From Actinomycetales bacterium (GTDB lineage: Bacteria; Actinomycetota; Actinomycetes; Actinomycetales; BWSM-131): a stretch of 6,681 nt of DNA. The first letter of the stretch is position 1; each line of letters opens with the position of its first letter. This document shows positions 1 through 6,191 of the stretch, piece after piece. The position numbers and the translations under genes are program-made. The stretch is from NCBI GenBank assembly GCA_030149025.1, contig JASBSH010000402.1, positions 1 through 6,681 on the forward strand. The letters run 5' to 3'. The notes beneath the pieces are model-generated. The model did no database searches. It was not told the DNA's origin and worked only from the letters and a program-made list of their open reading frames with translations.

Positions 1-90
1 GTGGTGAAACTGGACTGTCGACAAGCCCAATTCTCCCAAGCGGCAGGGCATCTGCTCATTTCGACGCGCCGGACCACACCGCCTTACTCG

Positions 91-114
91 CGGATCTGGG
101 TCAGAGCAGATCCG
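91..114 (-). terminator. Hairpin just after the response regulator stop
   Basis: A perfect 8-bp inverted repeat, CGGATCTG (91-98) and CAGATCCG (107-114), encloses an 8-nt loop. It abuts the stop codon of the minus-strand regulator gene (TCA on the plus strand at 115-117), where a terminator for the kinase-regulator operon would sit. No T-run follows on the minus strand, so it would be a U-less actinobacterial-type terminator or an mRNA 3'-end stabiliser. The remaining 90 bases (1-90) show no gene I can support. Confidence 0.45.
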
Positions 115-765
115 TCAGAGCAAGCCCGCATCATGCGCGAGGATCGCGACCTGCACACGGTTCGACAGGTCCAGCTTGGTCAGCACCCGCGAGACGTGTG
201 CCTTCACCGTCGCCTCGCTCATGAACAGCTGCCGGCCGATCTCCGCGTTCGACAGCCCCTGCCCGACGGCAACGAGCACCTCGCGCTCGCGGTCTGTCAG
301 CACGTCGAGCCGATCGAGCGCCTCCTGCTGCTGGCTTGCCGCACCGCCCGCCGAGAAGTGGGTGATCAACCGGCGGGTGACGGCCGGAGACAGCATCGCG
401 TCGCCGTTCGCGACGACCTGCACCGCGTGCACCAGCTCGCGCGGCGGGGTGTCCTTCAGCAGGAAGCCGCTGGCACCCGCCCGCAGCGCACGGAAGACGT
501 AGTCGTCCAGGTCGAACGTGGTCAGCACGATGACCTTGGGCGCCGGGTTGAGCGCCGTCACCGCCTCGGTGGCCGCGAGCCCGTCGAGCTTCGGCATCCG
601 GATGTCCATCAGGACGACGTCCGGCCGGTGCGCCCGCACGGCCTCCACCGCGTCCGCGCCGTCCCCCGCCTCGCCGACGACCGCCAGATCCTCCGCGCTG
701 GAAAGGATCATGGCGAGGCCCGCGCGGACGAGCGGGTCGTCGTCCACCAGAAGAACCCGCGTCAT
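115..765 (-). CDS. NarL/LuxR-family two-component response regulator
   Basis: Complete 216-aa DNA-binding response regulator, a normal length for the NarL/FixJ family. The receiver domain (about residues 2-118) has the acidic pair D8/D9, the phospho-acceptor D54 in VLMDIRMP, the conserved Thr in VLTTF (T82/T83) and K104 in FLLKD. A LuxR-type helix-turn-helix follows at about 153-210, with LTDREREVL at 156-164 and the recognition helix in TVKAHVSRVLTKL (186-198). Its ATG overlaps the kinase stop in an ATGA junction, preceded by a GAGGG-like ribosome site 5 to 6 bases upstream, so translational coupling is likely. Presumably the kinase encoded just upstream phosphorylates D54 and the dimer binds DNA, most plausibly the divergent spacer that controls the ABC exporter and its own operon. 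The family assignment is secure; the targets are inferred from position only. Confidence 0.96.
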   Translation of the reverse strand: MTRVLLVDDDPLVRAGLAMILSSAEDLAVVGEAGDGADAVEAVRAHRPDVVLMDIRMPKLDGLAATEAVTALNPAPKVIVLTTFDLDDYVFRALRAGASGFLLKDTPPRELVHAVQVVANGDAMLSPAVTRRLITHFSAGGAASQQQEALDRLDVLTDREREVLVAVGQGLSNAEIGRQLFMSEATVKAHVSRVLTKLDLSNRVQVAILAHDAGLL

Positions 766-1976
766 CGCACCCTCAGCTCGGACGTCCGTACCTCGGACGC
801 GGGCCAGGGTAGCGAGGCGCGCACCACGAACTGCTTTCCCTCCGGCCCCGCGGTGAACTGACCGCCGGCGAGCCGCACTCGCTCACCCAGTCCGAGCAGG
901 CCCATCCCGGAACCGGGCAGCAGCGGGTCGAGCGTGCGGCCGACCGGCTGGAGGTTCGCGACCTGCACCCGAAACCCTTCGCCCGGATGTCCCTCGATGC
1001 GCACGGTGGTCGCGGTGCCGTGTGCGTGCTTGTGGACGTTGGTCAGGGCCTCCTGCACGACCCGGTATGCCGTGCGGCCGAGTGGGTCGGGAACGGGCAC
1101 GTCGGTCTGCACCCCGGTCTCGAGGGTGACGGGGACGCCGGCACGCACGGACGCGTCGACCAGCCGGTTCACGTCGGCGAGCGTGGGTTGGGGCGCGAGC
1201 GCGACTCCGTCGCCGGTGGTATCGGTGCGCAGGACGCCCAGGACTCCGCGAAGGTCCTCGAGCGCCTCTCGGGCGGTGATGCGGATCAGGCCGGCGGCGC
1301 GCTCGACCTGCTGCGGGCCGGCGTCCGGGCGGACCTCGAGCCCGCCGGCGTGCAGCGCCACCAGGGAGATCTTGTGCGCCAGCACGTCGTGCATCTCCTG
1401 GGCGATCCGTGCCCGTTCCGCGAGCCTCGCCTGGTCGGTGCGCAGGTGCTGCTCCGCCTCGGCGCGCTCGGCGCGTTCGCGCAGGGAATCCACCAGGTCC
1501 CGGCGGGCCCCGACGAAGGAGCCCATGCCCACGGCCATGCCGACGAGGAGGACGAAGCTAAGGGCGGCCACCACCGGGTCGGCGCCGCGGAGGGTGACGG
1601 CCGCTGTCGCGACAAGGATCCCGGCGATGGACAGCACGACCAGAGAGCGGTCACGCCGCCGGATCGCCAGGGCGAACAGCGTCAGGGCCATCAGCAGCTC
1701 GCCGAGGGGCAGGGCGGCGCTGGCGACGCCGGTGGCTGCGATCAGCACCGGGAAGCGTCGCCGCCAGAGCAGTGCAGCGGTGAGGGTGAGGTTCACGACG
1801 CCGCTCAGCAGCGCGCTGAATGTCTGGCCGATGTTGGCCGCCGCGACGATCGTGGCGAGGGTCCCGAGGACGCCGAGGGCCAGGTAGGCGAGATCGTTGA
1901 GCTTCCCCGAGTGTGAATGCGCGTAGCGACGGAGGGTCTGCCACCCCGTCGCGTCATGCTCGCCGCTCCCGCTCAC
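762..1976 (-). CDS. DesK/NarX-type sensor histidine kinase (HisKA_3 family)
   Basis: 404-aa membrane histidine kinase. The N-terminal half (about residues 29-156) holds five or six hydrophobic segments with only short loops, so sensing is probably within the membrane or at its surface. A charged, probably coiled linker (about 157-190) leads to the HisKA_3 dimerisation box, where H196 in EMHDVLAHKIS is the expected phospho-acceptor followed by D197. The HATPase_c domain shows the N-box N313 in VVQEALTNVHKHA and the glycine box GSGMGLLGLGER (355-366). I chose the GTG at 1976. It gives the usual family length and has a TANNNT hexamer 7 nt upstream. The longer frame to 2144 would need a TTG inside the divergent ABC gene. 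The stop overlaps the regulator ATG, so the two form one operon that transfers phosphate to D54 of the partner. The stimulus is unknown; similar pairs beside BcrA-like exporters often answer to envelope stress or antibiotics. Confidence 0.93.
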   Translation of the reverse strand: MSGSGEHDATGWQTLRRYAHSHSGKLNDLAYLALGVLGTLATIVAAANIGQTFSALLSGVVNLTLTAALLWRRRFPVLIAATGVASAALPLGELLMALTLFALAIRRRDRSLVVLSIAGILVATAAVTLRGADPVVAALSFVLLVGMAVGMGSFVGARRDLVDSLRERAERAEAEQHLRTDQARLAERARIAQEMHDVLAHKISLVALHAGGLEVRPDAGPQQVERAAGLIRITAREALEDLRGVLGVLRTDTTGDGVALAPQPTLADVNRLVDASVRAGVPVTLETGVQTDVPVPDPLGRTAYRVVQEALTNVHKHAHGTATTVRIEGHPGEGFRVQVANLQPVGRTLDPLLPGSGMGLLGLGERVRLAGGQFTAGPEGKQFVVRASLPWPASEVRTSELRVR

Positions 1977-2118
1977 GGGGTTCAGGGTAGGTGCGGGCCG
2001 AGTTGCGGTCGTCAGACCAATGGCTCGCACGCTGAACGGGATCACCGACTTCCGTAGGGGCTGGCTCTCGACCGCTGGCCGATGGGGCAGCGGGGCTGGC
2101 GACGGCAGTCTCGTCGCC
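1977..2118. promoter_or_regulatory. Divergent promoter region between kinase and ABC operons
   Basis: This 142-bp spacer must hold the promoters of both divergent operons. It contains GGTC-GTCA-GACC (2007-2018, 4-bp arms), flanked by TT and AA, and a more distant pair GTTCAG (1980-1985) and CTGAAC (2032-2037). Both are short, but their location fits binding sites for the neighbouring NarL-type regulator. I found no convincing plus-strand -10/-35 pair and no clear Shine-Dalgarno before the ATPase ATG at 2119, so how that operon starts is unclear. Confidence 0.5.
1984..1989 (-). promoter_or_regulatory. Candidate -10 box for leaderless kinase mRNA
   Basis: Read on the minus strand, the hexamer TACCCT fits the actinobacterial TANNNT -10 consensus and ends exactly 7 nt before the GTG at 1976. 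No purine-rich ribosome site lies in that interval. This is the geometry of leaderless transcripts, in which the mRNA begins at the first base of the start codon. No strong -35 is visible. The assignment is inferred from spacing alone. Confidence 0.4.
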
Positions 2119-3009
2119 ATGATCGATGTCACCCACCTGACCAAGCGTTACGGCTCGACCCTGGCGGTCGACGACGTGACCTTCACCTGCGGGCCCGGCA
2201 CCATCACGGGCTTCCTGGGGCCGAACGGTGCCGGCAAGTCCACGACGTTGCGGATGCTGACCGGCCTGACGCCGGCCTCCTCCGGTAGCTCGACGGTCCA
2301 AGGGGTCGCCTACCGGGACCTGCCGAATCCGGCCCGCGTCGTGGGAGTCATGCTCGACGCCACCGCTGCCCACCCCGGCCGGACCGGGATCGAGACGCTG
2401 CGGATCACCGCCGCGACCCTCGGTGTCCCGGCGAAGCGGGCCGGCGAGATGCTCGAGCGAGTCGGGCTGGCCGGCGCCGAGAAGCGGCGGGTCGCCCAGT
2501 ACTCCCTCGGCATGCGCCAGCGGCTGGGTATCGCCCAGGCGCTGATCGGCGACCCTTCGGTGCTCGTTCTGGATGAGCCGGCGAACGGCCTTGACCCTGA
2601 AGGCATTCGGTGGATGCGGGGGCTGCTCCGCGACTTCGCTGCTCGGGGCGGGACGGTGCTGCTGTCCAGTCACCTGCTCGCCGAGGTGCAGGCCACGGTC
2701 GACCGGCTCGTCGTGATCGGCGGGGGCCGCATCGTCGCCCAGGGCGAGCTGGAGGAGCTGCTCGCCAGCAGCGGCGTGATCGTCAGGGCACTGAACCCGG
2801 GCGCGCTTGCACTGGCCCTGACCGAGGCCGGCCTGGCGTTCTCGTCGGCTTCGGAGGACGGCGCCCTCGTGGTCGAGGACGCCACGACCGAGCAGGTCGG
2901 CCGCATCGCCGCGGGCGCGGGCCTCGTCCTCACCGAGCTTCGCGACGCGGACGGCGCCGGGCTCGAGGACCTCTTCTTCTCCCTGACCAACCAGGAGGCA
3001 GCAGCATGA
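2119..3009 (+). CDS. ABC transporter ATP-binding protein (BcrA/DrrA-like)
   Basis: 296-aa cytoplasmic ATPase that should power the permease encoded next. Visible motifs: Walker A GPNGAGKST (34-42), ABC signature YSLGMRQRL (128-136), Walker B VLVLDEP (148-154), D-loop NGLD (156-159) and switch histidine H185 in LLSSHLLAE. The usual Q-loop glutamine is not seen; the equivalent stretch reads VGVMLDATAAHPGR (75-88), a pattern I associate with actinobacterial BcrA-like ATPases. After about residue 215 comes the less conserved C-terminal extension typical of drug and lantibiotic exporter ATPases, ending LEDLFFSLT. I prefer the ATG at 2119 because MIDVTHLTKRYG is the standard beginning of the fold. 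An in-frame ATG at 2020 would add 33 low-complexity residues. Neither has a good Shine-Dalgarno. The stop overlaps the permease start (ATGA). The substrate is unknown; export of an antimicrobial or lipid-active compound is a guess from family and context. Confidence 0.95.
   Translation: MIDVTHLTKRYGSTLAVDDVTFTCGPGTITGFLGPNGAGKSTTLRMLTGLTPASSGSSTVQGVAYRDLPNPARVVGVMLDATAAHPGRTGIETLRITAATLGVPAKRAGEMLERVGLAGAEKRRVAQYSLGMRQRLGIAQALIGDPSVLVLDEPANGLDPEGIRWMRGLLRDFAARGGTVLLSSHLLAEVQATVDRLVVIGGGRIVAQGELEELLASSGVIVRALNPGALALALTEAGLAFSSASEDGALVVEDATTEQVGRIAAGAGLVLTELRDADGAGLEDLFFSLTNQEAAA
2993..2998 (+). promoter_or_regulatory. Strong Shine-Dalgarno for the ABC permease
   Basis: AGGAGG lies inside the last codons of the ATPase gene, 7 nt before the permease ATG at 3006. 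It fixes that start and, with the ATGA overlap, indicates coupled translation of the two exporter subunits. It is the clearest ribosome site in the window. Confidence 0.85.
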
Positions 3010-3821
3010 CAAGCACGTCAGCTCCCGTCGAAACCGCAGCACGACAGGCTCACCCGAGTGCCGGCGTCCGGAACGTCCCAGCGATCGCTGCGGGTCGTCG
3101 TCCATCAATTGCTCGACTGACCGGCATCGAGCTGCGTAAGTCGGTGGACACGCGATCGGGACGCGTCCTGCTGCTGGTGGTCCTCGGGCTGGGGTTCGCA
3201 GGGCTGGCTTGGCGGCTGGTGAACGCCGAGAACACGCCGGTGTCGTTCGAGCTCTACCTGGGGACGGCGATGGCCGGTGTGCAGCTCATCCTTCCTGTCA
3301 TCGGGCTGATGGCCATGACCTCGGAGTGGACGCAGCGGACGGCCCTGTCGACGTTCACGACCACGCCCCGACGGGCTCGGGTGATCACTGCGAAGGTCGT
3401 CTCCGCGCTGCTGCTCGGCATGGTGTTGACTGCGCTGATCCTCGTTCTCGGTTGGGCCGCAACGCTTCTCGGTGGCGCGATCACCGGGACGGAGCCTGAG
3501 TTCGACGGTTCCTTGAAGCTCGTCGGCGGTGTGCTGATCGCGAACCTGCTGAACCTGCTGATGGCATCGGCGTTCGGGGCGCTGATCCCGGTGACGGCGG
3601 CGGCGATCGTGGCGTTCCTCGTGGCCCCGCAGCTGTGGGTGGCCGCTGGACCGGCCCTGTTCTCCGGCGCCGCCCAGTGGGTCGACGTGTACGGCGCCTT
3701 CGGTCGGATCGTCAACTGGGAGTGGGTCGACCTGCCGCAGAGCGCGACGTCCCTCACCGCGTGGATCGTCGTTCCGCTCGCCGTCGGGGTGTTCATGAGC
3801 CTTCGGCGCGAGGTGAAGTAG
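3006..3821 (+). CDS. ABC-2 type transporter permease
   Basis: 271-aa integral membrane protein, the likely partner of the preceding ATPase. About 50 hydrophilic N-terminal residues precede the first membrane segment. Roughly six hydrophobic segments can be drawn at about 53-72, 84-104, 129-158, 172-190, 194-219 and 250-264, the number expected for an ABC-2 half transporter that dimerises. Between segments two and three, the stretch TSEWTQRTALSTFTTTPRR (105-123) is a recurrent signature of actinobacterial ABC-2 permeases and probably includes the coupling helix that touches the ATPase. The start is set by an AGGAGG 7 nt upstream and an ATGA overlap with the ATPase stop. The protein ends in a short basic tail, LRREVK. 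No peptidase or extra domain is fused. Direction is presumed export. The family call is firm; the cargo is unknown. Confidence 0.93.
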   Translation: MTSTSAPVETAARQAHPSAGVRNVPAIAAGRRPSIARLTGIELRKSVDTRSGRVLLLVVLGLGFAGLAWRLVNAENTPVSFELYLGTAMAGVQLILPVIGLMAMTSEWTQRTALSTFTTTPRRARVITAKVVSALLLGMVLTALILVLGWAATLLGGAITGTEPEFDGSLKLVGGVLIANLLNLLMASAFGALIPVTAAAIVAFLVAPQLWVAAGPALFSGAAQWVDVYGAFGRIVNWEWVDLPQSATSLTAWIVVPLAVGVFMSLRREVK

Positions 3822-3825
3822 AAGC

Positions 3826-3838
3826 CACCCTCTGGGTG
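3826..3838 (+). terminator. Small hairpin just after the permease stop
   Basis: CACCC (3826-3830) and GGGTG (3834-3838) form a 5-bp GC-rich stem with a 3-nt loop, 5 bases after the permease stop, followed by ATTTC. It is a minimal intrinsic terminator candidate for the exporter operon, probably secondary to the much larger hairpin that follows. Confidence 0.35.
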
Positions 3839-3855
3839 ATTTCAGGCCAAAACCC

Positions 3856-3915
3856 CGTTAGCGCAGGGTGGCCCTGTGCCAGTCCTATTGGTACAGGGCC
3901 ACCCTGCGCCAAACG
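3856..3915. terminator. Large hairpin between convergent genes (bidirectional terminator)
   Basis: The arms 3861-3877 and 3893-3909 are perfect 17-bp inverted complements, rich in G and C. In RNA the stem continues inward by a G-U pair and three more pairs (3878-3881 with 3889-3892) to a 7-nt loop (3882-3888). Outward, after a small 1x2 internal loop, CGTT (3856-3859) pairs with AACG (3912-3915). It sits between the ends of the plus-strand permease and the minus-strand topoisomerase, so a two-way terminator is the simplest reading. On the minus strand a GGGGTTTT run follows the stem; on the plus strand there is no T-run. Confidence 0.7.
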
Positions 3916-3950
3916 TGGATTGGCGTAACGCCACCCAGGATGGGCGGTTC

Positions 3951-4961
3951 TCAGCTCAGCAGCTCCAGCACGGCCTTCTCGATCGCGCCGTGGGTCGCGG
4001 GCTCCCCGAAGCTCGCCCCCTCGCCGAGCACCTCCAGCTGCGGGGCGATCGTGACGCCGTCCTCGAAGAGATCGATTACGCGGGGGTCGACGTACGAGGC
4101 CCGGGCCACCGAAGGCGTGTTGCCCAGGTACTCGGCGACCTCCTTCATCGCCCGGGCCGCTGCACGCTTGCGGGCCGTCTTGCTGCCGGAGGTCCTCACC
4201 GAGACGGCGAGCGCCACAGCGGCGAGAACCGTTGCGTGCCAAGTGCGAAAGTCCTTGGCGGACACCTCGCCGCCGACGACCTCCTTGACGTACTTGTTGA
4301 TATCAGCGCTCGTGACGTCGACCCAGCGACGGCCGTCGCGGTAGGCCAGGAGCTCGTCCCCGCCCCCGCGGCGGCGCAGCAGCGTACGAACCGACTCCCG
4401 GACGGGCTGGTCGGCGATCGCGATGTACCGCTCCTTGCCGGACTTCGCCGTGTAGTCGAACACCACGGTCTCGCCTTCGACCCGCACGTGCTCACGCCGG
4501 ATCGTCGCAAGCCCGAAGCTGCCGTTGGTCTCGGCGTACTGCTCACCGCCGATCCGGAAGAAGCCGAGGTCGAGCAGCCGGAACGAGGTGGCGAGCGCCT
4601 TCTCGTACGGCATGCCGGGCAGGGCGAGGTGCTCCTGCACCTGCTCGCGCGCCTGGGGGATCTGACGGGCCACCTCTAGCACCCGGTCGTGCTTGAGCTC
4701 GTCGCGCTTCTGCCGCCAGTACGGGTGGTAGAGGTACTGGCGGCGTCCGGCGTCGTCGGTGCCGACCGCCTGGATGTGCCCGTTCGGGTAGGGACAGATC
4801 CACACGTTCTGCCAGGCAGGCGGGATGACGAGGCCCTTGATCCGCTGGGCGTCCTCCGGCGCGAGGCGTCCCCCATTCTCGTCGAGGTACACGAAGCCCT
4901 TGCCGGCCCGCCGGCGCGTCCACCCGGGCGAGCTGGGCGACACGCGGCGCAGTCTCGGCAC
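3951..4961 (-). CDS. DNA topoisomerase IB (poxvirus-like type)
   Basis: 336-aa complete enzyme that relaxes supercoils by nicking one strand through a 3'-phosphotyrosyl intermediate, without ATP. The N-terminal domain includes GFVYLDENG (22-30) and IKGLVIPPAWQNVWICPYPNG (41-61), a region typical of bacterial type IB enzymes. Catalytic residues inferred by analogy with vaccinia topoisomerase: R136 in FFRIGGEQY, K173 in TAKSGKE, R239 in KDFRTWHAT and the nucleophile Y290 in LGNTPSVARASY. N281 occupies the place of the vaccinia histidine, a change I recall as normal in bacterial members. Length is close to the usual bacterial size. The start is the GTG at 4961: no start codon occurs further upstream before the in-frame stop at 5016-5018, and PRLRRVSPSSPGWTRRR resembles known N-termini. 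The Shine-Dalgarno is weak at best (AGGA, 10 nt upstream). It is convergent with the exporter operon and has no evident functional partner here. It supplements the essential type IA and II enzymes. Confidence 0.94.
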   Translation of the reverse strand: MPRLRRVSPSSPGWTRRRAGKGFVYLDENGGRLAPEDAQRIKGLVIPPAWQNVWICPYPNGHIQAVGTDDAGRRQYLYHPYWRQKRDELKHDRVLEVARQIPQAREQVQEHLALPGMPYEKALATSFRLLDLGFFRIGGEQYAETNGSFGLATIRREHVRVEGETVVFDYTAKSGKERYIAIADQPVRESVRTLLRRRGGGDELLAYRDGRRWVDVTSADINKYVKEVVGGEVSAKDFRTWHATVLAAVALAVSVRTSGSKTARKRAAARAMKEVAEYLGNTPSVARASYVDPRVIDLFEDGVTIAPQLEVLGEGASFGEPATHGAIEKAVLELLS

Positions 4962-5444
4962 AGGAGGATCGTCCTGCGTACCCGCAGCCTCCGCACCTTC
5001 ACGATCACCGTTCGATCAGTGGGGACGCCGGCCACGCGCTCTCACGATCGACGTTCGACCAGCGGGGACGCCGGCCACGCACTTTCACGGGACGGGTCCC
5101 TGCCGGCGCTCCTCCGGGAGGCCAACGGTGGTACCAGTACACCGGGCTCGCTGGCCCAATCCCGGCTAGGGATCCGCAACGCGTCCGGCGCCCGCAGACT
5201 TGGGGCAATACCAAGCCGACGTCCGAATCTGCTGATGATCGACCGGGAGACGGGCATCGAAGAAGACTGAACCGCGCGACTCGCGGCAGAGCCGGGCAGT
5301 GGGCGGCCTTCGCCGCCGAGCACGAGCTCGACCAGCCTGCCGGTGCGTGCAGGATGCCGGTTCATCCGACTGATGAAGAACTCGCGACCGGTGTTCCGCG
5401 TTGCGCGCCTCACCGAAGGCCCCGTTGACCCGACACTGCACTTC
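4962..5444. other. Gene-free stretch upstream of the topoisomerase
   Basis: About 480 bp lie between the divergent topoisomerase and DUF3592-like genes. Apart from the 43-bp tandem repeat (4999-5089) I find no supported feature: no tRNA-like T-arm, no transposase fragment and no recognised protein in six frames. Several open frames cross it, for example plus-strand reading through to about 5270 and minus-strand 5042-5446, but their products are arginine- and proline-rich and resemble antisense shadows. It must contain the topoisomerase promoter and probably that of the plus-strand gene. An old decayed gene cannot be excluded. Confidence 0.5.
4999..5089. repeat. Tandem 43-bp repeat, two full copies
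   Basis: Copy 1 is 4999-5041 and copy 2 is 5042-5084. They match at 37 of 43 positions with no gap, and share an exact 17-nt core (5021-5037 and 5064-5080, GGGGACGCCGGCCACGC). A third unit begins with TCACG at 5085-5089 and then diverges. Each copy carries GATC/GACC half-sites around an ACGTTC or CCGTTC centre. The array lies directly upstream of the topoisomerase GTG (4961) on its coding strand, so it may overlap that promoter. Too few units, and no spacers, for CRISPR. Confidence 0.85.
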
Positions 5445-6011
5445 ATGAGCGTGCGGCAACGCCGGTGGGACGGGCACCCGCCGGAGCGCCCCTACCGGCG
5501 CCGGGGGCGGCATCGCGCCGCATCCCGAGCGCGCCGCGTCCGCAACAAGGCCGAGGACCGGTCCGACGCGCTGTTCGCCGTGGCCGTCAGCACCGTCATC
5601 GCCCTGATGTTCTTCGGCTTCGCCGCCCGCGACGCCTACGACACCCGTGTCCTGGCCGACCGCGGTGTGGTCACCAGGGCCACGGTCACGAAGGTCAACA
5701 CCGGCCGGTACGGCCCGCGCATCCACATCACGTATCGGGCCACGGAGGGGCGGGTGGTGCGGTCGGACACGACGAAGTACTACGACCCCGAGGACGGCCC
5801 CGCACTGGGCCGTGGTGACACCGTGCCGGTGCGGTACGACCCGCGCAGACCGAGCCGGGTGCAGGGCGCCGACTGGGAGCTTGCCGACTACTGGGACGCG
5901 GGGATGCTTGCCGTCATCGGCGCCGGGTTCCTGTTGCTCGGGGCGTTGCCTGCCCTGTACCGGGCGCGGCACGCGATCCGGCGCCGGCCACGCGACCACT
6001 GGTGGCCCTAA
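5445..6011 (+). CDS. Small membrane protein with DUF3592-like domain
   Basis: 188-aa protein with an arginine-rich cytoplasmic-looking N-terminus (about residues 4-36), a first membrane segment (about 43-61), a mainly beta extracytoplasmic region (about 74-142) and a second segment (about 152-173), followed by a basic tail. The middle region reads VVTRATVTKV, then HITYRATEGRVVRSDTT, then GDTVPVRYDPRRPSRVQ, the pattern I recognise from DUF3592 proteins, in which a small beta domain sits between two helices. No enzymatic residues are evident and the molecular role of this family is not known to me. I chose the ATG at 5445. The frame is open further upstream (GTG at 5343, ATG at 5373), but those additions look non-coding and none of the starts has a Shine-Dalgarno. 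It stands alone, divergent from the topoisomerase and convergent with the phosphatase. No export signal or lipobox is seen. Confidence 0.82.
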   Translation: MSVRQRRWDGHPPERPYRRRGRHRAASRARRVRNKAEDRSDALFAVAVSTVIALMFFGFAARDAYDTRVLADRGVVTRATVTKVNTGRYGPRIHITYRATEGRVVRSDTTKYYDPEDGPALGRGDTVPVRYDPRRPSRVQGADWELADYWDAGMLAVIGAGFLLLGALPALYRARHAIRRRPRDHWWP

Positions 6012-6083
6012 AGGGTTCGCACGAGAGCATCAACACGCCGACCTGCTACATCGCGCTGAGCCGAAGGCGGTCCGCGGCATGAG

Positions 6084-6107
6084 CGGATGTTGCCCCCTGT
6101 GCATCCG
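6084..6107. terminator. Hairpin in the convergent spacer after the DUF3592-like gene
   Basis: CGGATG (6084-6089) and CATCCG (6102-6107) form a 6-bp stem with a 12-nt C-rich loop. It lies 72 bp past the stop of the plus-strand gene and 84 bp past the stop of the minus-strand phosphatase. Position suits a shared terminator, but the loop is long and there is no T-run on either side, so support is weak. The rest of the 6012-6191 spacer shows no gene. Confidence 0.25.
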
Positions 6108-6191
6108 GGAATAGCAAGTGTCCGGCGCCGAAGTGCAAGACCATGCCCGTGGGTCAGCCAACCTCGTCCGTTCGCACGGTGGCCGTCGGTA

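Noticed and set aside
16..23. Palindrome TGTCGACA
   Set aside because: An isolated 8-bp palindrome in GC-rich DNA with no promoter or gene context in the window.
1..861. A 286-codon open frame on the plus strand
   Set aside because: It is antisense to the response regulator, whose domains are unmistakable, and its product is an Arg/His-rich low-complexity shadow typical of GC-rich DNA.
934..1916. Two long plus-strand open frames across the kinase gene
   Set aside because: Both lie antisense to the histidine kinase and show no recognisable domain.
1954..3108. A 384-codon minus-strand frame
   Set aside because: Antisense to the ABC ATPase, which has every expected motif; the composition is that of a shadow frame.
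3876..4679. A 267-codon plus-strand frame
   Set aside because: Antisense to the topoisomerase IB gene, with no domain of its own, and it begins inside the terminator hairpin.
4999..5089. CRISPR-like array
   Set aside because: The 43-bp units are directly contiguous with no spacers, only two full copies exist, and no cas gene is present.
5110..5190. Possible tRNA or small structured RNA in the GC-rich stretch
   Set aside because: No T-loop GGTTCGA-type sequence or cloverleaf arms could be assembled.
5425..5440. TTGACC as a -35 box for the DUF3592-like gene
   Set aside because: It lies only about 15 bases before the ATG, leaving no room for a -10 box unless the true start is further downstream.
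6015..6178. Direct repeat GTTCGCACG at 6015-6023 and 6170-6178 as a target-site duplication
   Set aside because: Nine bases only, and no terminal inverted repeats or transposase remains lie between the copies; chance is adequate.
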